Assembly (NCBI GenBank): GCA_018663485.1
Contig: JABJQI010000089.1
Coordinates: forward strand, 1-16,320
Direction: 5' to 3'
Length of the DNA: 16,320 nucleotides
Source: Opitutia bacterium
Lineage (GTDB): Bacteria > Verrucomicrobiota > Verrucomicrobiia > Opitutales > Coraliomargaritaceae
How positions within the stretch are numbered: the first letter of the stretch is position 1; each line of letters begins with the position of its first letter. Below are positions 6,715 through 15,100 of this stretch, piece by piece. The notes below the pieces were generated by a model, which saw only the letters and a list, made by a program, of their open reading frames with translations, ran no database searches and had not been told where the DNA came from. Made by a program: the position numbers and the translations under genes.

Positions 6715-7944
6715 ATGAAAAAGTTACGCAAACAAGCAAAAGAACTACTCCACGCGGCCAGTAAGGTGTATCACTACCGGCGCGATATCACGTCCGAAGC
6801 GCGTTTGCAGGAGCTCGAAAAGAGTGTCGTCGAAATAGAGACGATGATTGCAGACAATTCGGCGGAGTCCGTTCCATTTCAAGCGGCAATGGATCGTCTC
6901 GATGCATTATTGCGCAAGATTGGCGGCAAGATTCACCCGAAGACCTTCTGGAGTGATAACCTAGAAGTCGTCTTGGTTGCGGCAATCCTCGTCATTGGTG
7001 TGCGCACCTTCTTTTTTCAGCCTTTCATTATCCCAACCAATTCGATGTATCCAACTTATAGTGGGATGAATACGGCTGCTTACGAAGCAGAGGCCGCGTC
7101 GCCGAGTGCAGCCAAGAAGGTTTTCAACAAACTCACTTTAGGAGCCAAACACATAAGCCTCATCGCTGAGGATTCTGGCCCTGTATCATTGGCATTACTT
7201 CCAAGTTTAAGCACAGGAAAAATCGGCACCAGTCGTCCCGTGCCGTATCGGAAGTATTTCGTCCTGCCAGCAATTCGTGCGGAATATGTCTTCTCCGTCG
7301 GTGGCACACTGCAATCGATTCAAGTGCCAGCTGAATTTGATATGCTCTCGGCAATTCAGCAGTTTTTCCCAGAGGCCGACTTATCTAAAGTCGTGCCATC
7401 CCAAGAGAGTCCCAGCGGTCAAGCCTTGGCATTGAATCATATCGTTCAAGCCGGCGATCCGCTCATGCGCTTCGACATCACACTCGGCGATGCATTGTTC
7501 GTCGACCGCATCAGCTACCATTTTAAGCGCCCAAAGGCGGGCGATCCATTTGTCTTTCGTACTAATGATATCCGCGCAGAGCTTGGGCGCCTAACAGGTG
7601 ATTACAGCGACAAATATTACATTAAGCGCATCGGCGGTATCGGTGGCGAATCGCTTCAGATTAAAGAGGGAGGGCTATTCGTAGACGGCGAGTCGCGTGA
7701 TGAAGTCGAAGCCTTTGCTCGCAATGCTGCGAAGGAGGGCGAGTATGGTGGTTATATCAACCACACGCTGCTTGCAGAAGACCGCACGTTAGAGATTCCT
7801 GAGGATAAGTTTGTCGCCCTCGGGGACAACTCAGCCAACAGTTTAGATAGCCGTTACTGGGGCTTCGTTCCCGAACACTCAGTAATTGGCAAAGCGATCT
7901 TCATCTACTATCCATTCACCAAACGCTGGGGCGTAGCGGAATAA
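6715..7944 (+). CDS. lepB: Signal peptidase I, enlarged form
   Basis: Membrane serine protease that removes signal peptides from exported proteins. Box B holds the nucleophile Ser110 in IIPTNSMYPT (105-114), just after one predicted membrane segment (about 84-101). Box C is GDALFVDRISYHFKRPKAGD (258-277), box D holds the base Lys304 in YYIKRIGGIGGE, and box E is ALGDNSANSLDSRYWG (368-383). The catalytic dyad is complete. The 409-residue length is large. A charged, probably coiled-coil cytoplasmic region covers residues 1-75, and about 140 residues (117-257) are inserted between boxes B and C; Ser and Lys are 194 residues apart against 55 in the E. coli enzyme. The insert should lie on the outer side of the membrane. 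The gene is 62 bases after lepA and has no Shine-Dalgarno. Confidence 0.93.
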   Translation: MKKLRKQAKELLHAASKVYHYRRDITSEARLQELEKSVVEIETMIADNSAESVPFQAAMDRLDALLRKIGGKIHPKTFWSDNLEVVLVAAILVIGVRTFFFQPFIIPTNSMYPTYSGMNTAAYEAEAASPSAAKKVFNKLTLGAKHISLIAEDSGPVSLALLPSLSTGKIGTSRPVPYRKYFVLPAIRAEYVFSVGGTLQSIQVPAEFDMLSAIQQFFPEADLSKVVPSQESPSGQALALNHIVQAGDPLMRFDITLGDALFVDRISYHFKRPKAGDPFVFRTNDIRAELGRLTGDYSDKYYIKRIGGIGGESLQIKEGGLFVDGESRDEVEAFARNAAKEGEYGGYINHTLLAEDRTLEIPEDKFVALGDNSANSLDSRYWGFVPEHSVIGKAIFIYYPFTKRWGVAE

Positions 7945-8544
7945 CATAAGAGACCTGAGGTCTGAAGGCGGAAACCGTAGAGGTTGGGGTTTAGGAGCTG
8001 GGTGTATTATATAAAATTCCTCGCCAGCTAACAGGTGGTGCCTTTACTTGCTATGACGGTGGGGGCTTTCTGCCGAGCATAAGCAGAGAAATGAACCCAG
8101 TTTTTTAACCGCTCATTCCCTTCGGTCACTAGAGTTCGCAGAGGAGCATTAATGGATTCATCTCAGTGAGTTGTAGGTGTAAAACGTCCATCATTGGCCG
8201 ATTTACTGGTGCACACGAATATTGGTTAAAATGCACAAATTTATAAACGGGTCCAGGATGCTCCCACCACCTTGCTATTCGCTTGGAGGGTAGTGGTAGC
8301 ATCCCGTTCCCGTTCTTTCATCTTTTTCAAAATTACAAATCATGATGCTGGCAGTAGGACACTTTCTGACTTAACTGACCTCTGCGTCCTCAAGCGAAGC
8401 GGGCGGTTCGATCTACGTTCGAAGTGGGATACAATACCTTTTCTGCGATACTTGCACGAGAGGCGTCACACCTGGTGCGTGTCCCTAGAATCACTCACAC
8501 TGTCTCTTGCGTATCTTCCTTTCGCAGCATATCAACTCTAGTAT
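7945..8544. other. 600-base gene-free region between lepB and the flavoprotein gene
   Basis: I find no convincing gene on either strand. An 89-codon open frame (8272-8541) starts at TTG inside a hairpin, is rich in rare AGG codons and resembles no family I know. The region holds the short palindrome AGACCT-G-AGGTCT (7951-7963) just after lepB, a weak stem TTTCTGC/GCAGAGA (8067-8089) followed eleven bases later by a T run at 8101-8106, and a long imperfect hairpin at 8256-8304. The promoter of the downstream gene probably lies near its end; TTGCGT (8507-8512) and TATCAA (8530-8535) are 17 bp apart but match the consensus poorly. It may be a decayed gene or repeat-rich spacer. Confidence 0.5.
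8256..8304. repeat. Long imperfect inverted repeat (REP-like or RNA hairpin)
   Basis: Arms 8256-8273 and 8287-8304 pair over about 16 positions with two mismatches: GGATGCT with AGCATCC at the outside, then a CCCAC/GTGG block, then the ACC/GGT part. The apical loop is about 13 nt. No T run follows, so it is not a normal terminator, and it lies far from both neighbouring genes. It could be one copy of a dispersed REP-like element or a structured RNA. Only one copy lies in this window. Confidence 0.4.
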
Positions 8545-9756
8545 ATGAGTAGCACACCACGAAACATTGCCATCATCGGAGGCGGTCCCGCTGGCCTACG
8601 AGCCGCAGAAGTCGCCGCTGCAGCGGGTGCTTTTGTTACTGTATTTGACGCCAAGCCATCCGTTGGACGCAAGTTCCTCGTCGCCGGTAAGAGCGGACTC
8701 AACATCACCAACAGCGCCGAATTCGAACCGTTTGTCGCGCAGTATTCAGGCAAGGATTTACCTGCTGCTCAATGGCGCATGCATCTCGCTGATTTCGATA
8801 ACACCGCGATGGGGAAATGGGCGAACTCGCTTGGCATTAACACCTTCTCAACCGCAGGCGGTAAGGTTTTCCCTAAAAGCAAGAAGGCTGCGCCGATCCT
8901 GCGTCGCTGGGTGCAACGACTGCGCGAGATGGGCGTTGACTTTCAGATGAACAATCGCTGGTTGGAATTACGTCAAAATGATGAGCAAATTGAATTGGAA
9001 GTCGAGTGCAAGGAGGGCGTATTCAACCAAGATTTCGATGCCGTCATTTTAGCAATGGGCGGCGCGTCATGGTCGAAAACCGGGTCCAATGGGCAATGGG
9101 TAGCCATTCTTGAGAAGCACGATATTACAGTAGAAACTTTACAATCTGCTAATTGCGGCTGGGTGTGTGACTGGACCGACGAAACACGCGAAATGGCCGA
9201 AGCCTGCCCGCTGCATAATATCCATGTCCGCGTCGGCGACGAACTGGAGGTCGGCGAATTGATGATCACACGCTACGGGCTCGAAGGCGCACCGATCTAT
9301 GCGCTTGGCCGCACTCTACGAGGCATGGACGCACCGGAGGTCGTCATTGATTTTAAGCCCTCCTTTACGATTGAACGCTTGGTGCAGAAAATGGAGTCCG
9401 CACGAAAGAATTTCTACCACGAAGCACAGCTGCGCTGGAAGCTTAGCAAAGGCGCCTGTGCGATCATTCAACAATTATACGGCGACATGGGCTCAGCCCA
9501 AGCGCTGGCCGAGGTCGTCAAGGCTTGCCGCATCCCATTGAGTGGTCCACGGCCAATCGAGGAAGTCATTTCAACCAGCGGTGGCGTCGCATGGTGCGAG
9601 CTCGATGAGAACCTGATGCTCAAGAAACTCCCCAATGTGTATTGCGCCGGTGAGATGATCGATTGGGAAGCACCCACAGGAGGATTTCTCATACAAGGCT
9701 GCTTTGCGACAGGTAATGTCGCGGGCTTAGCAGCGGCTAAGCTCAGCCCTAGTTAA
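8545..9756 (+). CDS. HI0933/BaiN-like FAD-dependent flavoprotein (probable PP_4765-type subfamily)
   Basis: Predicted soluble oxidoreductase with FAD, 403 residues. The N-terminal dinucleotide-binding motif IIGGGPAGLRAAE is at 10-22, and the family motif GRKFLVAGKSGLNITN at 41-56. A second glycine motif, AMGGASWSKTGSNG, lies mid-protein. The C-terminal FAD-contact segment CAGEMIDWEAPTGG is at 367-380. The SVGRKFLVAG..GLNITNS and AGEMxDWEAPTGG pattern fits the PP_4765-type flavoproteins within the wider HI0933 family; their substrate is unknown to me. The ATG at 8545 gives the normal short lead into the Rossmann fold and lacks a Shine-Dalgarno. A 9-bp hairpin with an AGCG loop (9723-9744) lies in the last codons but has no T run. 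It appears to be transcribed alone. Confidence 0.88.
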   Translation: MSSTPRNIAIIGGGPAGLRAAEVAAAAGAFVTVFDAKPSVGRKFLVAGKSGLNITNSAEFEPFVAQYSGKDLPAAQWRMHLADFDNTAMGKWANSLGINTFSTAGGKVFPKSKKAAPILRRWVQRLREMGVDFQMNNRWLELRQNDEQIELEVECKEGVFNQDFDAVILAMGGASWSKTGSNGQWVAILEKHDITVETLQSANCGWVCDWTDETREMAEACPLHNIHVRVGDELEVGELMITRYGLEGAPIYALGRTLRGMDAPEVVIDFKPSFTIERLVQKMESARKNFYHEAQLRWKLSKGACAIIQQLYGDMGSAQALAEVVKACRIPLSGPRPIEEVISTSGGVAWCELDENLMLKKLPNVYCAGEMIDWEAPTGGFLIQGCFATGNVAGLAAAKLSPS

Positions 9757-9852
9757 ATAGCTTAATATTACGCACAATATATATTATGTCTAATTTAATT
9801 TTTAGTGGATGGCTACTTTGCTCACAATTCGCCCAACTTCAACCCCAAGCTC

Positions 9853-10546
9853 ATGAGATTTTCCCTGACCATACTTTTCTCGCTTAGCGCCTTATGCTCG
9901 CAGGTATTTGCCTTCACGTCGGTTGATCGTCCGAATATTCTTTGGCTGGTCTCTGAGGATAACAACGTCAGTTGGGTCGGTTGTCGCTCGCATGCGAATT
10001 GGCTTACGTCAGTGGCAAACTGAAATCTTTGATGCAGGCTTGCTCCCGGAATCGGAAAGTGTGAAACGCTCGGCTGAGCACGGGCTCACGATTTATGAGA
10101 TGGTGCGAGATCCGAAGCTCTACAACCTCACAGCTCTACTCGATGCCGCCGACCTCGCGCTAAGTGAAGATGCCACGAAACTGCCTAAGCTACGCGCTCT
10201 CCTGAGTAACTCGGACTGCGGACTGCCTTACTGGGGCATCGTCGGCTGCTTTTTACTAAATAATGTCGAGTCCGCTCAAATTGTCCTGAATGACGACTCG
10301 CATGAAGTCCGTGCCATGGCCGCGTGGTTACTAATCAACAACGACCAACAAACCAAGGGCCTCGAAGTCCTGCGTGCCATGCTGTCAGAAAAATCCTACG
10401 CCACGCTAAAGATCCTCAACATAGTCGACTGGATTGGCTCTTCTGCCGCCCCGCTGCTGCCCTTTATCGATTCGCTCAAATTGGATAAATACGAAACGCG
10501 GATGCAGGAGACGCTGCTAGTGCAACAGAGTGTGAATGCTCGATGA
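9853..10546 (+). pseudogene. Sulfatase remnant: N-terminus and HEAT-like C-terminus joined by deletion and frameshift
   Basis: From the ATG at 9853, a signal peptide (MRFSLTILFSLSALCSQVFA) is followed by DRPNILWLVSEDNN and VSWVGC, the usual opening of secreted type I sulfatases. After Cys44 (9982-9984) the frame loses homology and stops at 10023. The next frame, from about 9986 to the TGA at 10546, reads MRIGLRQWQTE, DAGLLPE, LTIYEMVRDPKLYN and then HEAT-like helices. I recognise this as the C-terminal part of large marine sulfatases of Planctomycetota and Verrucomicrobiota. The whole catalytic core, including the formylglycine C-x-P-S-R motif and most metal ligands, is absent. The simplest reading is an internal deletion of roughly a kilobase, joined out of frame near 9980-9992. 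Neither fragment can be an active sulfatase. Confidence 0.82.
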
Positions 10547-10640
10547 GGCCATAGTTCTGCAGACGAGGCTGAGCTTGTTCCTCCACAATTAAAGCATCGC
10601 AGCGACAGGTCGGGACCACTTCTGCGTGGTTCGCGTCAAC

Positions 10641-10671
10641 TTGGCCTAAAATTCATCTTGTGCTTTATAAT
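10641..10671 (+). promoter_or_regulatory. Candidate sigma70-type promoter for malQ
   Basis: A perfect TATAAT at 10666-10671 lies about 94 bases upstream of the malQ start. TTGGCC at 10641-10646 is a partial -35 box at a 19-bp spacing, longer than the ideal 17. The rest of 10547-10764 holds no gene, only a short stem ACCAC/GTGGT around 10616-10631. Weak on the -35 side. Confidence 0.35.
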
Positions 10672-10764
10672 TCTAATATGCAGGGATTCAACTGACAATC
10701 ACGATACAATTAAACGGTATTGCTACTCACGCAGTGATGTATTCCTTGTTCGGCAATATTCACT

Positions 10765-12291
10765 ATGACTGCACCTTTATACAACTGGCTCAACGAGCGC
10801 ACTTCCGGCGTCTTACTACATGTAAGCTCCCTACCCTCGAACACTGGCATTGGCAATCTCGGCGCGTCCGCCCATCGCTACATCGATTTTATGGAGGCTG
10901 CTGGCCTGCATGTTTGGCAGATCTGTCCGCTCGGCCCTACGGGTTACGGCGATTCGCCGTACCAATGTTTCTCAGCCTTTGCGGGCAATCCGTATTTCAT
11001 CGACCTCGATCCATTGGTGGCGGATGGACTCATCCATGAGAACGAGTTGCGATCTCTGTATGCCCTACCAAACGATCATGTTGATTATGCTGCGCTCTAT
11101 GACGTTTTTTGGCCTATCCTTCAATATGCGTATGATCGTTTCAAGCGTTCTGGAGCCGATCACTTTGATGGCTATGGCTGCATCAAAGCCTTTCGCAAGG
11201 CGCAGTCTGCTTGGATCGAAGACTACGCCCTCTTTCTTGCACTTAAATCACACTTTGACGGAAAGTGTTGGTTGGAGTGGCCCGCAGCCTTTCGCGATGT
11301 AAATAAAGCACGTCAGAACAAGCTGTCTGAGGAAATTCTTGAAGCTGCTGAAGCGAATATATTTTACCAATATTTATTTTATGGTCAATTAACTAAGCTG
11401 CGCAGCTATGCCGCTAGTAGAGGTATCGAAATCCTTGGCGATGTCCCTATTTTTGTCGCGCTAGACAGCTCAGACGCATGGGCCAACCGCGAACTTTTCC
11501 AATTGAAAAAGAACGGTAAGCCCGAGGCTGTTGCCGGTGTGCCGCCAGACTATTTTTCGGCTGATGGTCAACTTTGGGGGAACCCGCTTTATAACTGGAA
11601 AGCGCATCAAGAGACTAAGTTCGAATGGTGGGTCGATCGTATTAAGGCGAATCTGGAGTTTTTCGACATCGTGCGGCTCGATCACTTCCGTGGTTTTGAA
11701 TCCTACTGGTCGGTCCCGGCCGATGAGACGACTGCACGTAATGGTAAGTGGATACAATGCCCTGGCCTAGAGCTATTTAAAGAAATAAAAGCAGTCTGCC
11801 CCGACGCTAAGCTTGTGGCAGAAGATCTGGGTGTGATCACCGATGAAGTGAATACATTACGCGCAGCGACGGGCTTGCCGGGCATGGCAGTTTTACAATT
11901 CGCCTTCGATGGTCAGGCGGATAATGCGTATTTGCCGCACAACTACAGTCGCAATACCGTGGCCTACTCCGGCACACACGATAATAACACGACGCTTGGT
12001 TGGTATAGTGAAGAAGGCGAAAAGACGCAGGATCACGTGCGGCGCTACTTAACTGTATCCGGCGACGAAGTCGCTTGGGATATGGTGCGCACAGCATTTA
12101 AGTCCAGTGCACTCATGGCGATTGTGCCACTGCAAGATTTAATGAGCCTAGGGTCGGAAGCGCGCTTAAATACACCTGGTGCAGCAATGGGTAATTGGCA
12201 GTGGCGCTATACATCAGAACAATTAGATGACTTGCAGAAAAATAGCGCAGCGTACCTGAAGAATTTGCTTGAGTTGTACGGGCGGGCGTAA
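10765..12291 (+). CDS. malQ: 4-alpha-glucanotransferase (GH77, amylomaltase)
   Basis: Cytoplasmic enzyme that transfers alpha-1,4-glucan segments between maltodextrins or to glucose, feeding glycogen or maltodextrin turnover into glycolysis. The 508-residue length is typical of bacterial amylomaltases. Family motifs occur in order: SGVLLHVSSLPSNTGIGNLG (14-33), GPTGYGDSPYQCFSAFAGNP (57-76), ILGDVPIFVA (223-232) and the loop PPDYFSADGQLWGNPLYNW (260-278). The nucleophile is Asp306 in VRLDHFRG, the acid/base Glu353 in VAEDLG, and Asp406 is in GTHDNNTT; all three catalytic residues are present. The ATG at 10765 gives the usual start and has no Shine-Dalgarno. The gene stands alone, converging on priA. 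Confidence 0.95.
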   Translation: MTAPLYNWLNERTSGVLLHVSSLPSNTGIGNLGASAHRYIDFMEAAGLHVWQICPLGPTGYGDSPYQCFSAFAGNPYFIDLDPLVADGLIHENELRSLYALPNDHVDYAALYDVFWPILQYAYDRFKRSGADHFDGYGCIKAFRKAQSAWIEDYALFLALKSHFDGKCWLEWPAAFRDVNKARQNKLSEEILEAAEANIFYQYLFYGQLTKLRSYAASRGIEILGDVPIFVALDSSDAWANRELFQLKKNGKPEAVAGVPPDYFSADGQLWGNPLYNWKAHQETKFEWWVDRIKANLEFFDIVRLDHFRGFESYWSVPADETTARNGKWIQCPGLELFKEIKAVCPDAKLVAEDLGVITDEVNTLRAATGLPGMAVLQFAFDGQADNAYLPHNYSRNTVAYSGTHDNNTTLGWYSEEGEKTQDHVRRYLTVSGDEVAWDMVRTAFKSSALMAIVPLQDLMSLGSEARLNTPGAAMGNWQWRYTSEQLDDLQKNSAAYLKNLLELYGRA

Positions 12292-12443
12292 GCCGCACTA
12301 TTTTAGGAGGTGCTGTAGTGACAGGATAAAAATGGTTTTGTACTCAAAAAATGATCTGCTGGATGCCTGATTTAATTTCACGCGCTTGCTTGGGTCTTTG
12401 GCACGTCTCCGTCGTAGTCAAAGCCTACTAGTGTGGAGCACCA

Positions 12444-14708
12444 CTAACTTAGGTTCATCGGATCAACGTCCATATGATCGATCACTTCTTGGTCCATTTT
12501 AAAGCTTTCGCGTAAGGCCGCGAGCTTGCCAATGATGGCACTAGCGCTCGGCGCGAAATACCACAATTGAAAGCGATACTCATCACGAATTTTTTCAATT
12601 GGTGCGGGTGCAGGCCCGCGTACCTCGACCATCTCTCCCATTTCCTTTTCGACTAACTTGGTCCATTGATCGATGTAGAAGTTCACCTTATCTGGGTTGC
12701 GCCCGCGAAATAAGTGCCGAATTAAATGACGAAACGGGGGATAATTGAACTCGCGGCGTTGCTCGAGTTCTTCGAGTTGAAAACCGTCAAAGTCTGACTT
12801 TCGGGCAAACTGAATCGGCGGGGCGTGTGGTGTATGTGTTTGGATGACGACCTCCCCTGCCCGATCTCCACGGCCAGAACGACCAGAAACTTGCACCACT
12901 AGCTGAAAGGTGCGTTCAGCTGCACGAAAATCCTCAATATGCAGCGACATGTCTGCATCAACTAAACCGACCAATGTGACGTTCGGGAAATCTAGGCCCT
13001 TGGCAATCATTTGAGTGCCCACCAAAATGTCGATCTTACCAATTCGAAAGTCGTTTAGGATTTTACGGTAAAGATTCTTCTTCGACATCGAATCAGCATC
13101 CATCCGATGAATGCGTGCAGTGGGAAGGATCTTTTGGACGATATCTTCAATCCTTTGCGTCCCCTTGCCTCTCATACGTATCGCAGTTGACTTGCACTCG
13201 GGGCAGCATTTTGGTGCTGGCTCTTGTTCACCACAGAGGTGGCAACGCAAATTATTGTCGGTGCGATGGTAAGTCTTCGGTATGCTGCAATGATCGCAGC
13301 CAGCCACGTACCCACAATCTGGACATAGCATACTGGTCGAAAAGCCACGGCGATTCAGAAACAGTATGCTTTGCTCTTTCTTCTCGAAACGATCAATTAA
13401 TTTAGTGACCAGCAGTCGTGACATCGGAGATGCTATTTTCTCCGGGGAAGTTTCGCGGCACATATCGACCACGTGAATCTTTGGTAACTGACGATTATCT
13501 ACGCGATTTAAAATACGATCCACGGCATATTTGCCTTTTTCGACATTATAAAGTGATTCAAGTGAGGGCGTTGCCGAACCCAGCACGCAGACTGCTTTAC
13601 TTAAGAATGCACGATACACTGCTACATCACGGCCGTTATAGCGTGGTGAATCCTCCTGCTTGTAAGACGGCTCGTGCTCTTCATCGACGATCATCAACTT
13701 CAGGTTCTGCACAGGTGCAAACACTGCCGAGCGAGCACCGACGACAACGTGCGCCTCTCCACTGGCTAAGGCTTTCCATGCATCGTAACGTTCTCCTTCG
13801 GACAAATGACTATGCCAGACCACGGTGTGTACGCCACGAGCTTCGAGTCGACCACGCACTCTGCCAACAGTTTGCGGCGCGAGAGCGACTTCAGGCACTA
13901 GGAAAATTACCCCACCACCGCTCGCTACGATCTTTTCAATTGCATTTAAATATACCTCAGTCTTACCAGAGCCAGTTACGCCATGTAATAGACGAACACT
14001 GAAGGCATTTGTTTCAATCGCACCATGAATCGCATTAACACAATTCGCTTGTTCCTCAGTCAGCGTGGGACGCGACTCTTCGGCGACTGCCTCGAAGTCA
14101 CCTAATTCGTCCTCATAAGCGATTCGCTCTTCCTCTGTGTCAGTTTCGTGTAGGAATCCCTTAGTAATCAAGCCAGCGCAAGCAGATGAGCTGATTTTGA
14201 TGTGCTTTAGCACATCTGCACGGGCTAAAGGCTTTGATTGCTGACGAATATAGCGTAGTAGTTCGGCTTGCTTCGGGGCGCGTTTTTCCAGTGCAGCCAG
14301 TTCCTCTGCAGTTGGGGCCTTGCCTGCTGAAATGTAGCATCGCTTTTTGGCCTGCATGCCCTTGCGGATCGCAGCTGGAATCATCGTCTCTAAAATCGCT
14401 TCCGGCGTAGCATTATAATATTGCTGGCACCATCGAAAGAGTTGCATCAGATCTGATGGCATTACTGGAAACGGCTGGACGATTTCAAACAGCATCTTGA
14501 GCTTGCCCGGAGGCACCTCTTGATTGGTACCAAAGCGTGTGACCACGCCTAGCTCGCTGCGGCGACGCAACGGAACACGAACTAGCGAGCCGACCTTTAG
14601 ATCTGCTTGGCAAGCAGGTGGCACAGCATAGGCCAGCTCTTTGTCAAACCCTGACATCGCGATGACTTCGACAATCGTCTTATCCAATTTTGAACTACGT
14701 TTGTGCAT
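12444..14708 (-). CDS. priA: Primosomal replication restart helicase PriA
   Basis: ATP-dependent 3'-5' DNA helicase that reloads the replisome at collapsed forks. The 754-residue product has family length. An N-terminal DNA-binding region (about 1-110) precedes the helicase core: Walker A GVTGSGKTE (243-251), LVPEVALAPQT (270-280), DEEH (342-345), PRYNGRDVAVYRA (355-367) and LGSATPSLES (376-385). Eight cysteines form the zinc-binding insertion: C462/C465, C471/C474, C489/C492 and C502/C505. The later helicase motifs GTQMIAKGLDFPNVTLVGLV and QVSGRSGRGDRAGEVVIQT are intact. The gene starts 14 bases after the TPR gene and is probably co-transcribed with it and the fur-like gene. No Shine-Dalgarno sits near the start. 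A possible earlier or later Met is not indicated. Confidence 0.96.
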   Translation of the reverse strand: MHKRSSKLDKTIVEVIAMSGFDKELAYAVPPACQADLKVGSLVRVPLRRRSELGVVTRFGTNQEVPPGKLKMLFEIVQPFPVMPSDLMQLFRWCQQYYNATPEAILETMIPAAIRKGMQAKKRCYISAGKAPTAEELAALEKRAPKQAELLRYIRQQSKPLARADVLKHIKISSSACAGLITKGFLHETDTEEERIAYEDELGDFEAVAEESRPTLTEEQANCVNAIHGAIETNAFSVRLLHGVTGSGKTEVYLNAIEKIVASGGGVIFLVPEVALAPQTVGRVRGRLEARGVHTVVWHSHLSEGERYDAWKALASGEAHVVVGARSAVFAPVQNLKLMIVDEEHEPSYKQEDSPRYNGRDVAVYRAFLSKAVCVLGSATPSLESLYNVEKGKYAVDRILNRVDNRQLPKIHVVDMCRETSPEKIASPMSRLLVTKLIDRFEKKEQSILFLNRRGFSTSMLCPDCGYVAGCDHCSIPKTYHRTDNNLRCHLCGEQEPAPKCCPECKSTAIRMRGKGTQRIEDIVQKILPTARIHRMDADSMSKKNLYRKILNDFRIGKIDILVGTQMIAKGLDFPNVTLVGLVDADMSLHIEDFRAAERTFQLVVQVSGRSGRGDRAGEVVIQTHTPHAPPIQFARKSDFDGFQLEELEQRREFNYPPFRHLIRHLFRGRNPDKVNFYIDQWTKLVEKEMGEMVEVRGPAPAPIEKIRDEYRFQLWYFAPSASAIIGKLAALRESFKMDQEVIDHMDVDPMNLS

Positions 14709-14722
14709 CGACTTCGATCAAC

Positions 14723-15088
14723 TTAGCCTATCCCCAATTCGTCACAAAGCTTCAAAAAAGCGCCGTAGTCGTGTAAATTAGTGAGATCTGGATCACTGCA
14801 CATCCAAACATAATCGTCGTAGCCACAGATAATGGCTGTACGTAGCGTCTTGAGGGCATCTGCCTTGCGACCTATCAGTGCGAGACTACATGCCAAATTA
14901 TAGTGCACGGTAGGATCTTTAGGCGTCAGGCGGGCCAGTTTACGATCCAAGCGAAGACCTGCATCGAGTTGCCCCGTCTGTGTGTAGAGATGTGCTAGCA
15001 TCGACACTACACGCACATCCTTGGGCATGCGCTTGTGTAAGTTTTTGAAGAAACTTAATTCGAAATCGAAACTGTCGCGCGTCATCAT
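14723..15088 (-). CDS. Small TPR-repeat protein
   Basis: A 121-residue protein built from about two tetratricopeptide repeats (roughly 24-57 and 58-91). Typical TPR residues can be seen in MLAHLYTQTGQLDAGLRLDR and in DPTVHYNLACSLALIGRKAD, where A-L-x-x-G and N-L-A fall at their normal helix positions. The tail, DDYVWMCSDPDLTNLHDYGA, resembles the capping end of other bacterial TPR proteins in which each unit ends with a 'DPDL..L' segment. There is no signal peptide or membrane segment, so it is probably cytoplasmic and mediates protein contacts; the partner is unknown. It lies 12 bases after the fur-like gene and 14 bases before priA. Translation may begin at the first or second of the two adjacent Met codons. 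Confidence 0.85.
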   Translation of the reverse strand: MMTRDSFDFELSFFKNLHKRMPKDVRVVSMLAHLYTQTGQLDAGLRLDRKLARLTPKDPTVHYNLACSLALIGRKADALKTLRTAIICGYDDYVWMCSDPDLTNLHDYGAFLKLCDELGIG

Positions 15089-15100
15089 ACGACCAGTAAT

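Noticed and set aside
8061..8106. Stem followed by TTTTTT, as a terminator for lepB
   Set aside because: The stem is weak and separated from the T run by about 11 bases.
8395..8435. GGTTCGA-like stretch suggesting a tRNA T-arm
   Set aside because: No acceptor, D or anticodon stem can be built around it.
8272..8541. 89-codon open frame upstream of the flavoprotein gene
   Set aside because: It begins with TTG inside a hairpin arm, has no initiation signal, uses rare AGG codons and matches no family I know.
12305..12334. AGGAGG after malQ, suggesting a small gene
   Set aside because: Following starts give only 3 codons (GTG at 12318) or 12 codons (ATG at 12332, 21 nt away); no gene is supported.
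12292..12443. Possible terminator between convergent malQ and priA
   Set aside because: Only weak 5-bp TAGTG/CACTA pairings are seen and no T run follows them.
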